Positions 8,614 through 16,694 of a DNA stretch of 33,627 nucleotides are shown piece by piece. The notes under the pieces are model-generated. The model had not been told where the DNA came from, did no database searches, and worked only from the letters and a program-made list of their open reading frames with translations. Each line of letters opens with the position of its first letter. Positions within the stretch are counted from its first letter, which is position 1. Both the position numbers and the translations under genes were made by a program. Source of the stretch: an uncultured Sulfurovum sp. (GTDB taxonomy: Bacteria > Campylobacterota > Campylobacteria > Campylobacterales > Sulfurovaceae); NCBI GenBank assembly GCA_902727915.1, contig CACVAU010000036.1:1-33627 (forward strand), in the 5' to 3' direction.

Positions 8614-8715
8614 GATTTTGCCATTTCTAACTTGCTTGAAGCCTTTGTTTTTAGCATCTGTTTTAAAGGTGTATTTACCATTAACAATTATCGTATTTTT
8701 TATAAATATAGGATG
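8602..8715 (-). pseudogene. possible gene remnant, 37-codon open frame without a start
   Basis: Downstream of the repeat-hydrolase gene, the minus strand has a 37-codon frame between two stops whose product (IIVNGKYTFKTDAKNKGF...) has a protein-like alternation of polar and hydrophobic residues. It contains no ATG, GTG or TTG start. It may be the degraded tail of a lost gene; a chance frame is about equally likely. The rest of 8539-8755 holds only the two hairpins. Confidence 0.2.
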
Positions 8716-8755
8716 CTAATAATGAATTCTCTTGAAACAGAAGATTTGTACTCAA

Positions 8756-11700
8756 TTAGAGGCTAGAGTCCTCTAAAAAATCAGCAACATCAGCTTCTAC
8801 TTTATCTTCTGTTCCTAAAACAGCATGAGAGGTTTTATAGGTTATTAGTTTTGAATTTTTAAAATTTTTCATTTGAGTTACAACATCACGAAGAGGTGTT
8901 ACTGAGTCAAATTCCCCATGAATAAAGAGGGTGGGTATGTCTGTTTTAATTGGATTGGCTAGGGTTTTATCATTAGAATTAATATTCATTTCTTTACAGA
9001 AGTCGTTGAATTCCAGTGCTAAAATAGCACTTTCTTGTATGAAACCTTTAGGTAAGGTACTGTTTAATGCTTTGATTTTAGGAAAATCTATGAAAGGCTT
9101 GTCTTCATAACAGTAGTGTGCCATAGCACTAATATCAGCATAGTCTCTGTCCACTAAAAAGTTAAGATAATTTTTAAAATAAGGCAAAAACGATTTTGTT
9201 TTATTTTGCTCCATTTCTAAAATTATTTTTGGTAAATCTTGAAAGATTTTTGTACCATAAACTCCGTTGAGAAGTGAGGAAATAAAATAGTTCCCATCTA
9301 TTTTTAAATCTAAGTATGTTGTCTGAATAGGGTTTTGATTTAACTGCTTAGACAATGCCCACATGCGTTTTATAACATCTTTATCTTCATCTTCATTTGT
9401 ATCGTTAGTTAGGGATTGTACTTGTACTTTATCTTTGTAGGTACTAAGTGCCTTATATCCATCCATTTGTTGTAAAAGATAGTTGTGGTCTAGTTTTAAA
9501 CTTGGGAAACAAGCACTATCTAAAATAAGACTTTTAACCATTTCAGGATATTGTTTCGCAACAAACATGGCGTAGGTTGTTGAATAAGAGACACCAAAAA
9601 GTATCCATTGTTGTATACCTGTTGCCTTTTTTAACAGATGAATGTCATTGGAGACAGCCAGACTGTTGTAGCCATTAAAGTTAATGTTTTGTTGCTTAAA
9701 GTTTTGAACACAGCTTCCATAATCATTACTCATTAAATTATAGCTCTCATTTAAACTGAGTTCTTTTTTCATGTTTGTCAAAAAATTGTCGACATAAGTA
9801 TCACAGTTTAAAAGAGGTTGAGAAAGTCCTGCTCCTCTAGGATCGATAATAAATAAATCTCTTCCTTGATCTAGGGAAAATGCATTGTGTTGTTCTAAGT
9901 GTGCGCGTAATACATAAGGGGTATTTAAATACATACTCGCACCTGGTCCACCCCCACCTAAGTGAAGTAAGGGTGCTTTAGAACTAAATATTTCAGTACT
10001 TCTAAAGACTCTAAGAGGAAAGGTTATTACATTGCTATTGGGGTCATTATGTATTTCAGGAACATGCATGTTATAGCACTCTAGATGTGATAATTCTTCT
10101 TCACTGCTCACCCAACATGGCACACGTTCTAAGCCAAATTTATTAAATTTATCTATCATGACATAAGGGCTTCTTAAAGCGCCATGGGCAAAGTATGTTT
10201 GCAGTAGTTTAGACATTATAAAGAGTAAAATAGCAGTACTGAGATAGAGCATACGAACTTTTTTTTGTTTGATTAAAAAATAAAAGAAGAACATAAGTAG
10301 AAGTATTGCTAGAAAGTTTAATAAACTTTCTAGCTCCTCATAGGCGCGAGGAAAAGTTTCTGTTGACTTTATAATGTCTTTATCCTTTTTCAAAGATTTA
10401 TCAATATAGGGAAGGACATTAATATTTTTTTCAATCATTTCCAAAATAAAGGCTTTATCTTTTTGAAGTTGGGGAAGGTATTTGAACACTTTAGCATTTT
10501 GACTTAAAGCTAAAATAATAAGTTCTTTGTCATATTTTAAAGGGTTGTCAATACTCGTTATGGAAAAGGAATTAATAGCTATGGCCTCTTTCATAAATGC
10601 TTGATCTATTTTTAAGCTATTATCAGCAAATTTTAATGGGTCAGAATACTCATTAATTGCTTTTAAGACTAAGAGTTTATCTTTTTTTAATCGCTCACTT
10701 GCATATGCAAGGGTAAAGCCGTCATAGTTAATGGACTTCATAACCAACGTTCGGTTATCCTGTTGTTCTTTACTTGCATACTTTAATCCATAGCCATGGG
10801 TATTTAATTTTTCTAAAAGAAAGGCTTTGTCTTCCCATACTTTTTCATCTATGTATTCTAAAACATCCTTTTGTTGATTGATAAGAGATGAAAGAAAGTT
10901 TTTGTCTTCTTTGAGTGATGAATGTGCAGATGTTAATAGATAAGCATTTTGTGTCACAGCTGTGCTTACTATGTCTTTATCTTTTTGAAATTCTTCATTA
11001 ATATTCTCAAGAAGATTAGGATTCTTTTTTATTAACTTAATGAGATAATTTCGATCATTTTTAAAGTTTTCATGGAGGTAGTCCCAAACAGTATGGTCAT
11101 ATTCTAATGCTATTTCTATCAATAATTGGTCTTTTTGTAGTGTTTCGTCTATATAATCAAAAATATAAAATTTTTTCTTTAAAAGGCTTAAAACAAAGGT
11201 CTTGTTTTCTTTAAGGTAAGGATGAGAAAATTCAAAAGCATTTCCATCTTTTTTTACTGCTTCTTGGACTACCTCTTCATTACTTCTTAGCATATTACTT
11301 GCATAGGCTAAGGCATTGGGGTCTTCTTTTAAAGCTACTAAGACCCACTTTTTACTGGCTTTATATTTTTTAGGAAGATGTTCTAAGACTAAACCATTTG
11401 TTTGAAGTGCCTCTTTTATAAAGGCATCATCTGTTTTTAGTGCTGGGGCTATACGCTTAAAATAATCACTTTCATTACGTAGCCCTAATAGTACCAATTC
11501 TTTATTTGCTAATTGTGTGTTACTGGCATATTTTAAACCATATCCCAACTCTTTGATAATGCTTAAGATAAAATTTTTGTCTTTTAATAGTACCTCATCT
11601 ATCTCGTCTAATGACATACTATATTTTTGTTCTTTTAAAAAAGCCAATGCCACTTCTTTGTCACGTTGTAAGTTTTTGTTTATAGCATTATAGGAGAGAT

Positions 11701-11872
11701 ACTCAGCCATGGAAAGAATAAAAGGTTTATCTCTTTTAATTCTTGCATTGGCATCAAAAAACAAATCAGGGTCATTGCGTATATCGTCTTTGTTTATGTT
11801 TTTATTTATCTCAGCATGGAGAGTGAGAAAGCTTAGGCTTAGTAGTATTATTCCTATTATAGTTTTTGTCAT
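8756..11872 (-). CDS. DUF4116-like repeat array joined through a membrane hairpin to an S33-type alpha/beta hydrolase
   Basis: 1038 residues from the ATG at 11872, chosen over an in-frame TTG at 11893 because AAAGGGGG lies just before the ATG. A signal peptide (residues 1-20, ending LHA) leads into about 20 repeats of 23-25 residues with the consensus 'xKDKxfvlxaixxNgxxLxyaxexL', close to DUF4116 repeats. Around residues 515-565 two hydrophobic segments flanking KQKKVR form an in-and-out membrane hairpin. The hydrolase follows: GGGGPGAS oxyanion loop near 640, DPRGAGLS, nucleophile Ser762 in GVSYS, Asp in GEFDSVT near 988 and His in SHAV near 1017, as in tripeptidyl or prolyl aminopeptidases. 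The nucleophile elbow is GxSxS, not GxSxG. Both repeat array and enzyme would face the periplasm. Substrate unknown; peptidase or esterase are both possible. It is last in a minus-strand group after ppaC and the ApaH-like gene. Confidence 0.85.
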   Translation of the reverse strand: MTKTIIGIILLSLSFLTLHAEINKNINKDDIRNDPDLFFDANARIKRDKPFILSMAEYLSYNAINKNLQRDKEVALAFLKEQKYSMSLDEIDEVLLKDKNFILSIIKELGYGLKYASNTQLANKELVLLGLRNESDYFKRIAPALKTDDAFIKEALQTNGLVLEHLPKKYKASKKWVLVALKEDPNALAYASNMLRSNEEVVQEAVKKDGNAFEFSHPYLKENKTFVLSLLKKKFYIFDYIDETLQKDQLLIEIALEYDHTVWDYLHENFKNDRNYLIKLIKKNPNLLENINEEFQKDKDIVSTAVTQNAYLLTSAHSSLKEDKNFLSSLINQQKDVLEYIDEKVWEDKAFLLEKLNTHGYGLKYASKEQQDNRTLVMKSINYDGFTLAYASERLKKDKLLVLKAINEYSDPLKFADNSLKIDQAFMKEAIAINSFSITSIDNPLKYDKELIILALSQNAKVFKYLPQLQKDKAFILEMIEKNINVLPYIDKSLKKDKDIIKSTETFPRAYEELESLLNFLAILLLMFFFYFLIKQKKVRMLYLSTAILLFIMSKLLQTYFAHGALRSPYVMIDKFNKFGLERVPCWVSSEEELSHLECYNMHVPEIHNDPNSNVITFPLRVFRSTEIFSSKAPLLHLGGGGPGASMYLNTPYVLRAHLEQHNAFSLDQGRDLFIIDPRGAGLSQPLLNCDTYVDNFLTNMKKELSLNESYNLMSNDYGSCVQNFKQQNINFNGYNSLAVSNDIHLLKKATGIQQWILFGVSYSTTYAMFVAKQYPEMVKSLILDSACFPSLKLDHNYLLQQMDGYKALSTYKDKVQVQSLTNDTNEDEDKDVIKRMWALSKQLNQNPIQTTYLDLKIDGNYFISSLLNGVYGTKIFQDLPKIILEMEQNKTKSFLPYFKNYLNFLVDRDYADISAMAHYCYEDKPFIDFPKIKALNSTLPKGFIQESAILALEFNDFCKEMNINSNDKTLANPIKTDIPTLFIHGEFDSVTPLRDVVTQMKNFKNSKLITYKTSHAVLGTEDKVEADVADFLEDSSL

Positions 11873-11931
11873 TTTTCCCCCTTTTAGTGTCAATAACCAT
11901 TTGTTTGTATAGCTTTTAAAAGTTTTCTTAT

Positions 11932-12648
11932 TTATTTAAAAACTTCAACAACCTCTTCTGTTTCAAGACAATAAGCACTAAGCTTACCATTATGGTATTT
12001 GCCACAACCTGTGTCTAAGCTAATAAAATTTTCTCCTTGAACAACATTACTTACAACTTCATGCCCATAAATGTTGAAAATAGGACTATGGGTTGAAGGG
12101 GGAGTTCGGTTACTTAAGGCATACATTTCAAAAGTATCAGGATGACTTTCTTTTAAATGCCAGTAGTCACCAATACTTCCATGGCTAATGACCACAGGTA
12201 AAGGGTAGTCCCTTACATCTCCTAATTCAAGATAGAGTGGTAAGTTTTTAATCCATGCTAAATCATTTTTAAGTGCATCAATGCCTTCTTGGTTTCGTAT
12301 AATTTTAAAAGTATTATCTTTACTACGTCTTAATAGTTTGTACGACCATAGCATTTGCACCCCACCAATATAGTTCCAAAGGTTGTTTAAGTTAGTATCA
12401 TCCTTTGTTTCAAGCGCTTTTAAAATATTTTTACCATGCTCTAAGAGATAGCCTTCATGATTTCCTTTGACAACAGCATGGGCATGGTTTCGTGCAAATT
12501 CTACCACTTCACGACTTTGTCTTCCTCGGTTTACCAGATCACCCACAAAAATGAGTTTTGCATTTCTAGGAAGCTTTTTGATAAGTGCTAAGAGCATTGG
12601 ATATTCACCATGAACATCACCGATAATATAATGATGGTTTTGTTGCAT
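11932..12648 (-). CDS. ApaH-like metallophosphoesterase
   Basis: 238 residues of the PPP-type phosphoesterase superfamily. The metal-binding motifs are in order: GDVHG (Asp11, His13), GDLVNRG (Asp37, Asn40), GNHE (62-65), ISHGS and a late YGHE. GDLV-x-RG is closer to diadenosine tetraphosphatase ApaH (GDLVARG) than to protein phosphatases (GDYVDRG), but the protein is shorter than typical ApaH (about 270-280). It may hydrolyse Ap4A-type nucleotides, capped RNA ends or phosphoproteins; the sequence does not decide. AAAAGG precedes the ATG. It lies between ppaC and the repeat-hydrolase gene on the same strand, 59 bases from the latter, and may share its transcript. Confidence 0.85.
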   Translation of the reverse strand: MQQNHHYIIGDVHGEYPMLLALIKKLPRNAKLIFVGDLVNRGRQSREVVEFARNHAHAVVKGNHEGYLLEHGKNILKALETKDDTNLNNLWNYIGGVQMLWSYKLLRRSKDNTFKIIRNQEGIDALKNDLAWIKNLPLYLELGDVRDYPLPVVISHGSIGDYWHLKESHPDTFEMYALSNRTPPSTHSPIFNIYGHEVVSNVVQGENFISLDTGCGKYHNGKLSAYCLETEEVVEVFK

Positions 12649-12714
12649 AATTAGACCTTTTTTATATTGGAATTTTAAATTTTGAAAAAAGAGAAATAGC
12701 GCTTAGTGCAAGAG

Positions 12715-12755
12715 CAGTGTTCTTTAACTTATACTTGAATTATAAAAGAACACTG
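12715..12755. terminator. 11-bp hairpin between ppaC and the ApaH-like gene
   Basis: CAGTGTTCTTT (12715-12725) and AAAGAACACTG (12745-12755) form a perfect stem with a 19-base loop, 15 bases after the ppaC stop. No T-run follows on the minus strand. The loop holds a minus-strand TATAAT (12739-12744) that could start transcription of the phosphatase gene about 90 bases before its ATG. It may be terminator, promoter or both. Confidence 0.45.
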
Positions 12756-12769
12756 TTGGGTAGTAAGAA

Positions 12770-13687
12770 TTAGAATTGACCTTCTAAAAATGGAATAATT
12801 TGTTTTTTACGACTCATTACTTTTGGTAGCCAAACTTGCTTGTTTTCTAAAGTTACCTTAAAGGCAGACTCTATTTTATGATGATCATTTGAAAGTACTA
12901 ATAGTTGAGAACCTTCTTGCATGATATCAGTAAGAAGTAGTAAAAGTGTGTGTCTTCCATTTTCATCTTTTACTTGTTGCATTGCTTCAAAAAGCTCTTC
13001 TTTCATGTTATCAAAAACAGAGAGGTCTACAACTTCAAGTTGTCCAATTCCTACTTTTTCTCCCCCCATGTTAAACTCTTTAAAGTCTCTACGAACCAAA
13101 GCTTCTTTTGTGTCGTTTAGTACATCTGATTTGACAATGAACATCTCCATACCTAAGGCTTTTGGATCTTCAATTCCAGCTATTTCTGCTAACTCTTTTA
13201 CAGCTTTTGTGTCTTCTTTTGTACAAGTTGGTGACTTGAAAATAACGGTGTCAGATAAAATAGCACAGAGCATCATTCCAGCTAAATCTTTTGGAATTTC
13301 TACCCCAAAGTAGTCAAACATTTGCTTGACAATGGTATTTGAACAACCCACAGGACGAACCCACATTTCTAAGGGGGTTGTTGTTTTAAGGTCGCCCAGT
13401 TTATGGTGGTCTACAATACCTAAAATGGTTGCTTCTTCAATGTCTTCTGGGCTTTGTGAACTTTCCATAAAGTCAATAAGGTAAACATTCTCACCTGCAT
13501 AGTTTGTTTTAAGGATTGGTTGTTCAAATCCAAAACGCTTTAAAATGAAAGCTGTTTCAGGATTAATCTCACCTTGACGTGTAGGAATACAGTCTTCACC
13601 CAGTTGGTTCTTTAAATATGAGAGTGAATGTGCTCCAACAATAGAGTCAGAATCAGGGGTAGTGTGTCCAAATACGTAAGTTGACAT
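12770..13687 (-). CDS. ppaC: manganese-dependent inorganic pyrophosphatase (class II, DHH family)
   Basis: 305 residues, the normal length. It hydrolyses pyrophosphate to two phosphates, pulling biosynthetic reactions forward. Metal ligands are visible: His8, Asp12 and Asp14 in GHTTPDSDS, Asp72 in LIDFME, and the DHH signature at 93-95 in IVDHHKLGD. LSDTVIFKSPT follows. The C-terminal DHHA2 substrate motif appears as SRKKQ near 293. The start is set by AAAGGC before the ATG and a minus-strand -10 at 13722-13727. The family II enzyme is typical of several Campylobacterota, where it replaces or accompanies class I Ppa. Confidence 0.95.
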   Translation of the reverse strand: MSTYVFGHTTPDSDSIVGAHSLSYLKNQLGEDCIPTRQGEINPETAFILKRFGFEQPILKTNYAGENVYLIDFMESSQSPEDIEEATILGIVDHHKLGDLKTTTPLEMWVRPVGCSNTIVKQMFDYFGVEIPKDLAGMMLCAILSDTVIFKSPTCTKEDTKAVKELAEIAGIEDPKALGMEMFIVKSDVLNDTKEALVRRDFKEFNMGGEKVGIGQLEVVDLSVFDNMKEELFEAMQQVKDENGRHTLLLLLTDIMQEGSQLLVLSNDHHKIESAFKVTLENKQVWLPKVMSRKKQIIPFLEGQF

Positions 13688-13721
13688 GGTTTGCCTTTGT
13701 TTGCTTAGAAATTTTTTTGGT

Positions 13722-13727
13722 ATTATA
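13722..13727 (-). promoter_or_regulatory. -10 box for ppaC
   Basis: The minus strand reads GATAGC-TATAAT-ACC about 35 bases before the ppaC ATG, implying a leader of near 30 bases and transcription independent of dedA. Confidence 0.55.
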
Positions 13728-13759
13728 GCTATCTATCACTTTTTAATAACTTTCATTTT

Positions 13760-14311
13760 CTAATAACTTTTTAGCTCTTTATAAACAAAGCGACTAATAA
13801 TCACAATAACCAAAAGCATTCCAGCCAGACTGATGTATAGGACATGAGAACTGGCATTTTCTCCAAACATGTAACCCAGCGTAAGCATGGCAAAATTCCA
13901 TAAAGCATTAGAAAGAAAAATAAGTGGTAAAAACCAACGTAAATCCATTTTCGCCATACCAGCAGGTAAAGAGATGTATTGACCCAGTCCAAAAGTAAGT
14001 GGGGCTAATATGACGGATAATTTTCCATATTTACTAAAGAATTTTTTAATTTTTGCGATTTTTTCTGGATTTACAAATTTTTTGGAGATGTAATTTGCCA
14101 TAAAATAGTTAATGGTCGCACCTGTTGTTGTACCAGCTGCTGTTATAAGAATAATGGTTGCCATGTCTAGCTTTCCTTGTGAGACTAAGAAACCAGCAGG
14201 AAGTAAAATAAGTTGCGTGGGTAGGGGAATAAATGTTCCAACCAGTATCATATAGAAAAAGAAACCTAGGTATCCCATGTTAAAAACAGCTTCAACAAAT
14301 AGTTCTAGCAA
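13760..14311 (-). CDS. DedA/SNARE-associated family membrane protein
   Basis: 183 residues of an integral inner-membrane protein. The N-terminal GYLGFFFYMILVGTFIPLP and the following hydrophobic helix, then F-x-x-Y-G-K-L and a GLGQYISLPAGMAKM stretch (equivalent to the F.PxxR..xxxxAG..xM motif), mark the DedA family. Members act as flippases or transporters of undecaprenyl phosphate or phospholipids and affect membrane potential. The basic residue usually found after the P in that motif is replaced here by Gln-Tyr, so it is a divergent member. The start is a TTG with AAAGG six bases upstream; a -10 (TATAAT, 14338-14343, minus strand) supports it. Confidence 0.8.
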   Translation of the reverse strand: MLELFVEAVFNMGYLGFFFYMILVGTFIPLPTQLILLPAGFLVSQGKLDMATIILITAAGTTTGATINYFMANYISKKFVNPEKIAKIKKFFSKYGKLSVILAPLTFGLGQYISLPAGMAKMDLRWFLPLIFLSNALWNFAMLTLGYMFGENASSHVLYISLAGMLLVIVIISRFVYKELKSY

Positions 14312-14337
14312 AAAAAGCCTTTCAATAAAGAGGAGTA

Positions 14338-14343
14338 ATTATA
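14338..14343 (-). promoter_or_regulatory. -10 box for the DedA-family gene
   Basis: Minus-strand TTTATAATTACTCC lies about 27 bases before the TTG start codon. It supports the unusual start. Confidence 0.4.
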
Positions 14344-14455
14344 AACAACATAACACTTTCATTTGTTTAAATTTATTGTTACAAATTTTATTTAATATAT
14401 TAATTTAATGTTATTTTTATTAAAAAAATTGATTAAACTGAATTAAACTGGAATT

Positions 14456-14461
14456 ATACTA
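14456..14461 (+). promoter_or_regulatory. -10 box for the poly-E/gmk operon
   Basis: GGAAT-TATACT lies 46 bases before the ATG of the acidic protein. Upstream there are two ATTAAACTG copies in tandem (about 14433-14451), 10 bp apart, which may bind a regulator. A TTGATT at 14430 is too far (20 bp) for a good -35. Confidence 0.4.
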
Positions 14462-14507
14462 AAATAATCAATAAAATTTAACAACCAGATAGGACTATGG
14501 AGTAAAG

Positions 14508-15701
14508 ATGAAAATATTATTAATAAACAATAATCCAGTAGTATCAAGATTAACAGCATTAAGTGCGAGAAAAGAAGATATAGAGATAGATGAAATACAA
14601 GAAGTGACTGAACTTAGCTCTGATACCTATGATATTGTATTTGTTGATGCAGATTCCCTAAGTAAGGATGTCCGTGATGTTGTTTCAGAGAATATTAAAA
14701 CACAAAAGTCAGTATTGTTTTATACTGATGGAGATGAAGAGGAAAAAAACTCTTTTGATATTTCTATTTTAAAACCATTCTTACCCTCAGAAGTTTCAGC
14801 TGTAATTCGTTCTATTGAGGAATCAGTCGAAGTTTCAAAACTGGAAGAAAGTGAAGAAAATCATTTTGATATTTTGAATGATAATAAAACATCTCAAAAA
14901 GATGAACTTTTTCACTTAGGTGACTTGGATGATTTTGAAGAGAAGAAAAAAGAGCTAGTAGAAGTTGAAAATGTTAACTTTGATGAAAAACTTGAAGAAG
15001 CATTTCCTTTAAAAATTAATAATTTAGATGATGATTTATTTGAGACAGAACCTAAAATAGAGTTGAATTTAGAAAAAACTCCTGAAAAGGAAGAAGTATT
15101 AACAGCATTAAGTACGTCAAACGACTCAAAAGAGTCACTAAAAAGTGATAAAATTGAGGATGAGTTATTTACGCTTAATTTAGAAGATGAAGTAGTTACT
15201 TTAGAAGACAATCTTTTTACTGATGATAAAAAAGAAGAAACGCCTCTTGTTGTAGAGGAGCTTAATCTTGAAGAATTGCTAGTGGAAGAAAAAATTAAGG
15301 ATGATGAAAAGATTGAAGATGACAAAAAAGTTAAGGATGATGAAGGAGAACCTTTATTAGCATTGGAACTTGATGATGATAAGTTAGAAGTTGTTTTATC
15401 TGAAAAAGAGCCAAAAATTTTAGATAAAACGGAAATAGAAAACATTAAAGGTATTTTAACTGAAGATACGGATGATGAGATGAGCTTAGATGATTTGATG
15501 ACACCTCCGATACACACTCCTTTTGAAAGCAAAGAAACACAGCCAAAAGAAATAGACACAAAAGTATCTGGGAGTGATGAGCCTATTGATTCTGGTGTTT
15601 TAGCACAAACATTGTCAGCCATGCCAGTTGAATCTTTACGTAAATTATTAGCTGGAGCAACAGTTAATATTAAAATTAAATTTCCTAAAACTTCTAAATA
15701 A
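14508..15701 (+). CDS. acidic poly-E-rich protein with degenerate receiver domain
   Basis: 397 residues. The N-terminal 105 residues have the layout of a response-regulator receiver: strand KILLINNN, FVDADS with Asp47 at the phospho-acceptor position, FYTDG, and a Lys89-Pro90 pair. The acidic pair that binds magnesium is replaced by Asn-Asn, so it is probably a pseudo-receiver. Residues 105-340 are low-complexity, extremely Asp/Glu-rich and likely disordered. The last 35 residues (LSAMPVESLRKLLAGATVNIKIKF) look folded and conserved. By position next to gmk it matches the H. pylori 'poly E-rich protein' and the C. jejuni 'highly acidic protein'. Function unknown to me. Its TAA overlaps the gmk ATG (TAATG), so the two are translationally coupled. 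Confidence 0.85.
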   Translation: MKILLINNNPVVSRLTALSARKEDIEIDEIQEVTELSSDTYDIVFVDADSLSKDVRDVVSENIKTQKSVLFYTDGDEEEKNSFDISILKPFLPSEVSAVIRSIEESVEVSKLEESEENHFDILNDNKTSQKDELFHLGDLDDFEEKKKELVEVENVNFDEKLEEAFPLKINNLDDDLFETEPKIELNLEKTPEKEEVLTALSTSNDSKESLKSDKIEDELFTLNLEDEVVTLEDNLFTDDKKEETPLVVEELNLEELLVEEKIKDDEKIEDDKKVKDDEGEPLLALELDDDKLEVVLSEKEPKILDKTEIENIKGILTEDTDDEMSLDDLMTPPIHTPFESKETQPKEIDTKVSGSDEPIDSGVLAQTLSAMPVESLRKLLAGATVNIKIKFPKTSK

Positions 15702-16309
15702 TGAAAGGCGCTATTTTAGTACTTTCTGGTCCTTCTGGGGCTGGAAAGAGTACCATTATCAATCATGCTTCTTCTCAAATCGGTGAATATTATTTTTCCA
15801 TTTCAACAACAACTCGTCAACCTAGAGAGGGTGAAAAAAATGGCGTTGATTATTATTTTGTAAGCCATGCGCAATTTGAAGAAGGTATTCAAGCTGGTGA
15901 CTTTTTAGAATATGCAACGGTTCATGGTAACTATTATGGTACTTCTTTAAAACCTGTTCATGTTGCTTTAGAAGAGGGGAAATTGGTTATTTTTGATATT
16001 GATGTTCAAGGACATCGCTTGGTACGTGCTAAAATGGGTGACTATGTTACTTCTGCCTTTATTACCCCTCCTACACTTATGGAATTGGAAAAGCGTCTTT
16101 ATGCTAGGGCTACAGATGATAAATCAATTATTGAACGTCGTGTGAAGAATGCTAAAGAAGAAATTAATGCATTAACTGAGTTTGATTTTGTCATTTTGAA
16201 TGATAAAATTGATAAAGCTGTGAATGAGTTTACAAGCATCGCAAATACAGCTAGATTGAAACAAAACAATGAAGAACTCGAAAAATTCATCAAAATTTGG
16301 GATAATTAG
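15701..16309 (+). CDS. gmk: guanylate kinase
   Basis: 202 residues, normal length. It phosphorylates GMP to GDP with ATP in guanine-nucleotide synthesis. Walker A is GPSGAGKS at 10-17; the GMP-binding region contains STTTRQPREGE and GVDYYFV, followed by FLEYATVHGNYYGT. The lid region includes RRVKNAKEEI. The start overlaps the stop of the acidic protein gene by one base with no separate ribosome-binding site beyond the upstream coding sequence, implying re-initiation. Confidence 0.97.
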   Translation: MKGAILVLSGPSGAGKSTIINHASSQIGEYYFSISTTTRQPREGEKNGVDYYFVSHAQFEEGIQAGDFLEYATVHGNYYGTSLKPVHVALEEGKLVIFDIDVQGHRLVRAKMGDYVTSAFITPPTLMELEKRLYARATDDKSIIERRVKNAKEEINALTEFDFVILNDKIDKAVNEFTSIANTARLKQNNEELEKFIKIWDN

Positions 16310-16320
16310 TCAAATTTCAG

Positions 16321-16326
16321 TATAAT
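16321..16326 (+). promoter_or_regulatory. -10 box for tatA
   Basis: TTTCAG-TATAAT-CTAG starts 11 bases after the gmk stop and 35 bases before the tatA ATG. It would give tatA, and possibly argS, a transcript of their own. Confidence 0.5.
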
Positions 16327-16360
16327 CTAGTAAATAAACACAAGTAAAAGGATTTACAAT

Positions 16361-16600
16361 ATGCCAGGTGGAATAGAATTAGCCGTTATCGTTGGAGTAG
16401 TAATACTACTTTTTGGAGGTAAAAAGATACCAGAACTTGCAAAAGGTATTGGTAAAGGTATTAAAGATTTTAAATCTGCTGTTAAAGAAGACGATGACAA
16501 AGTTGCAGATGCTAAAGAGCCAGTAAAAGAAATTAAAGAAGAAGTAAAAGAAGCTAAAGCAGAAGTAAAAGAGACAACAACTGCTCCAAAACAAGCGTAA
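16361..16600 (+). CDS. tatA: Sec-independent translocase subunit TatA
   Basis: 79 residues. One N-terminal membrane helix (about 5-20) ending in FGGKKIPEL, then the amphipathic helix [17 protein letters not shown] and a charged tail of Lys/Glu/Ala repeats: the standard TatA layout. TatA oligomers form the pore-like element that moves folded twin-arginine proteins across the inner membrane. AAAAGGA precedes the ATG. tatB and tatC are not in the window. The placement between gmk and argS matches other Campylobacterota. Confidence 0.95.
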   Translation: MPGGIELAVIVGVVILLFGGKKIPELAKGIGKGIKDFKSAVKEDDDKVADAKEPVKEIKEEVKEAKAEVKETTTAPKQA

Positions 16601-16611
16601 CTTTTTTAATG

Positions 16612-16661
16612 TAAGGTGTCAACTTGTTGCATCTTATATTGTATACTCTTATTAAGAGTAT
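16612..16661 (+). terminator. two hairpins between tatA and argS
   Basis: TAAGGTGT (16612-16619) pairs with GCATCTTA (16629-16636) with two G-U pairs. ATACTCTT (16643-16650) and AAGAGTAT (16654-16661) form a perfect 8-bp stem with a 3-base loop. Neither has a strong T-run. They may act as partial terminators or processing sites that set the tatA/argS ratio. Confidence 0.35.
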
Positions 16662-16694
16662 TTACCCCAACCCTACACAATCTACGGAACATAC

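Noticed and set aside
14430..14461. TTGATT/TATACT as a full sigma-70 promoter
   Set aside because: The spacing of 20 bases is too long; only the -10 is retained.
14912..15622. 236-residue Ser-rich ORF on the minus strand
   Set aside because: It is the antisense shadow of the Asp/Glu-rich repeats of the acidic protein; GAA/GAT codons read as TTC/ATC and TCT-type codons in reverse.
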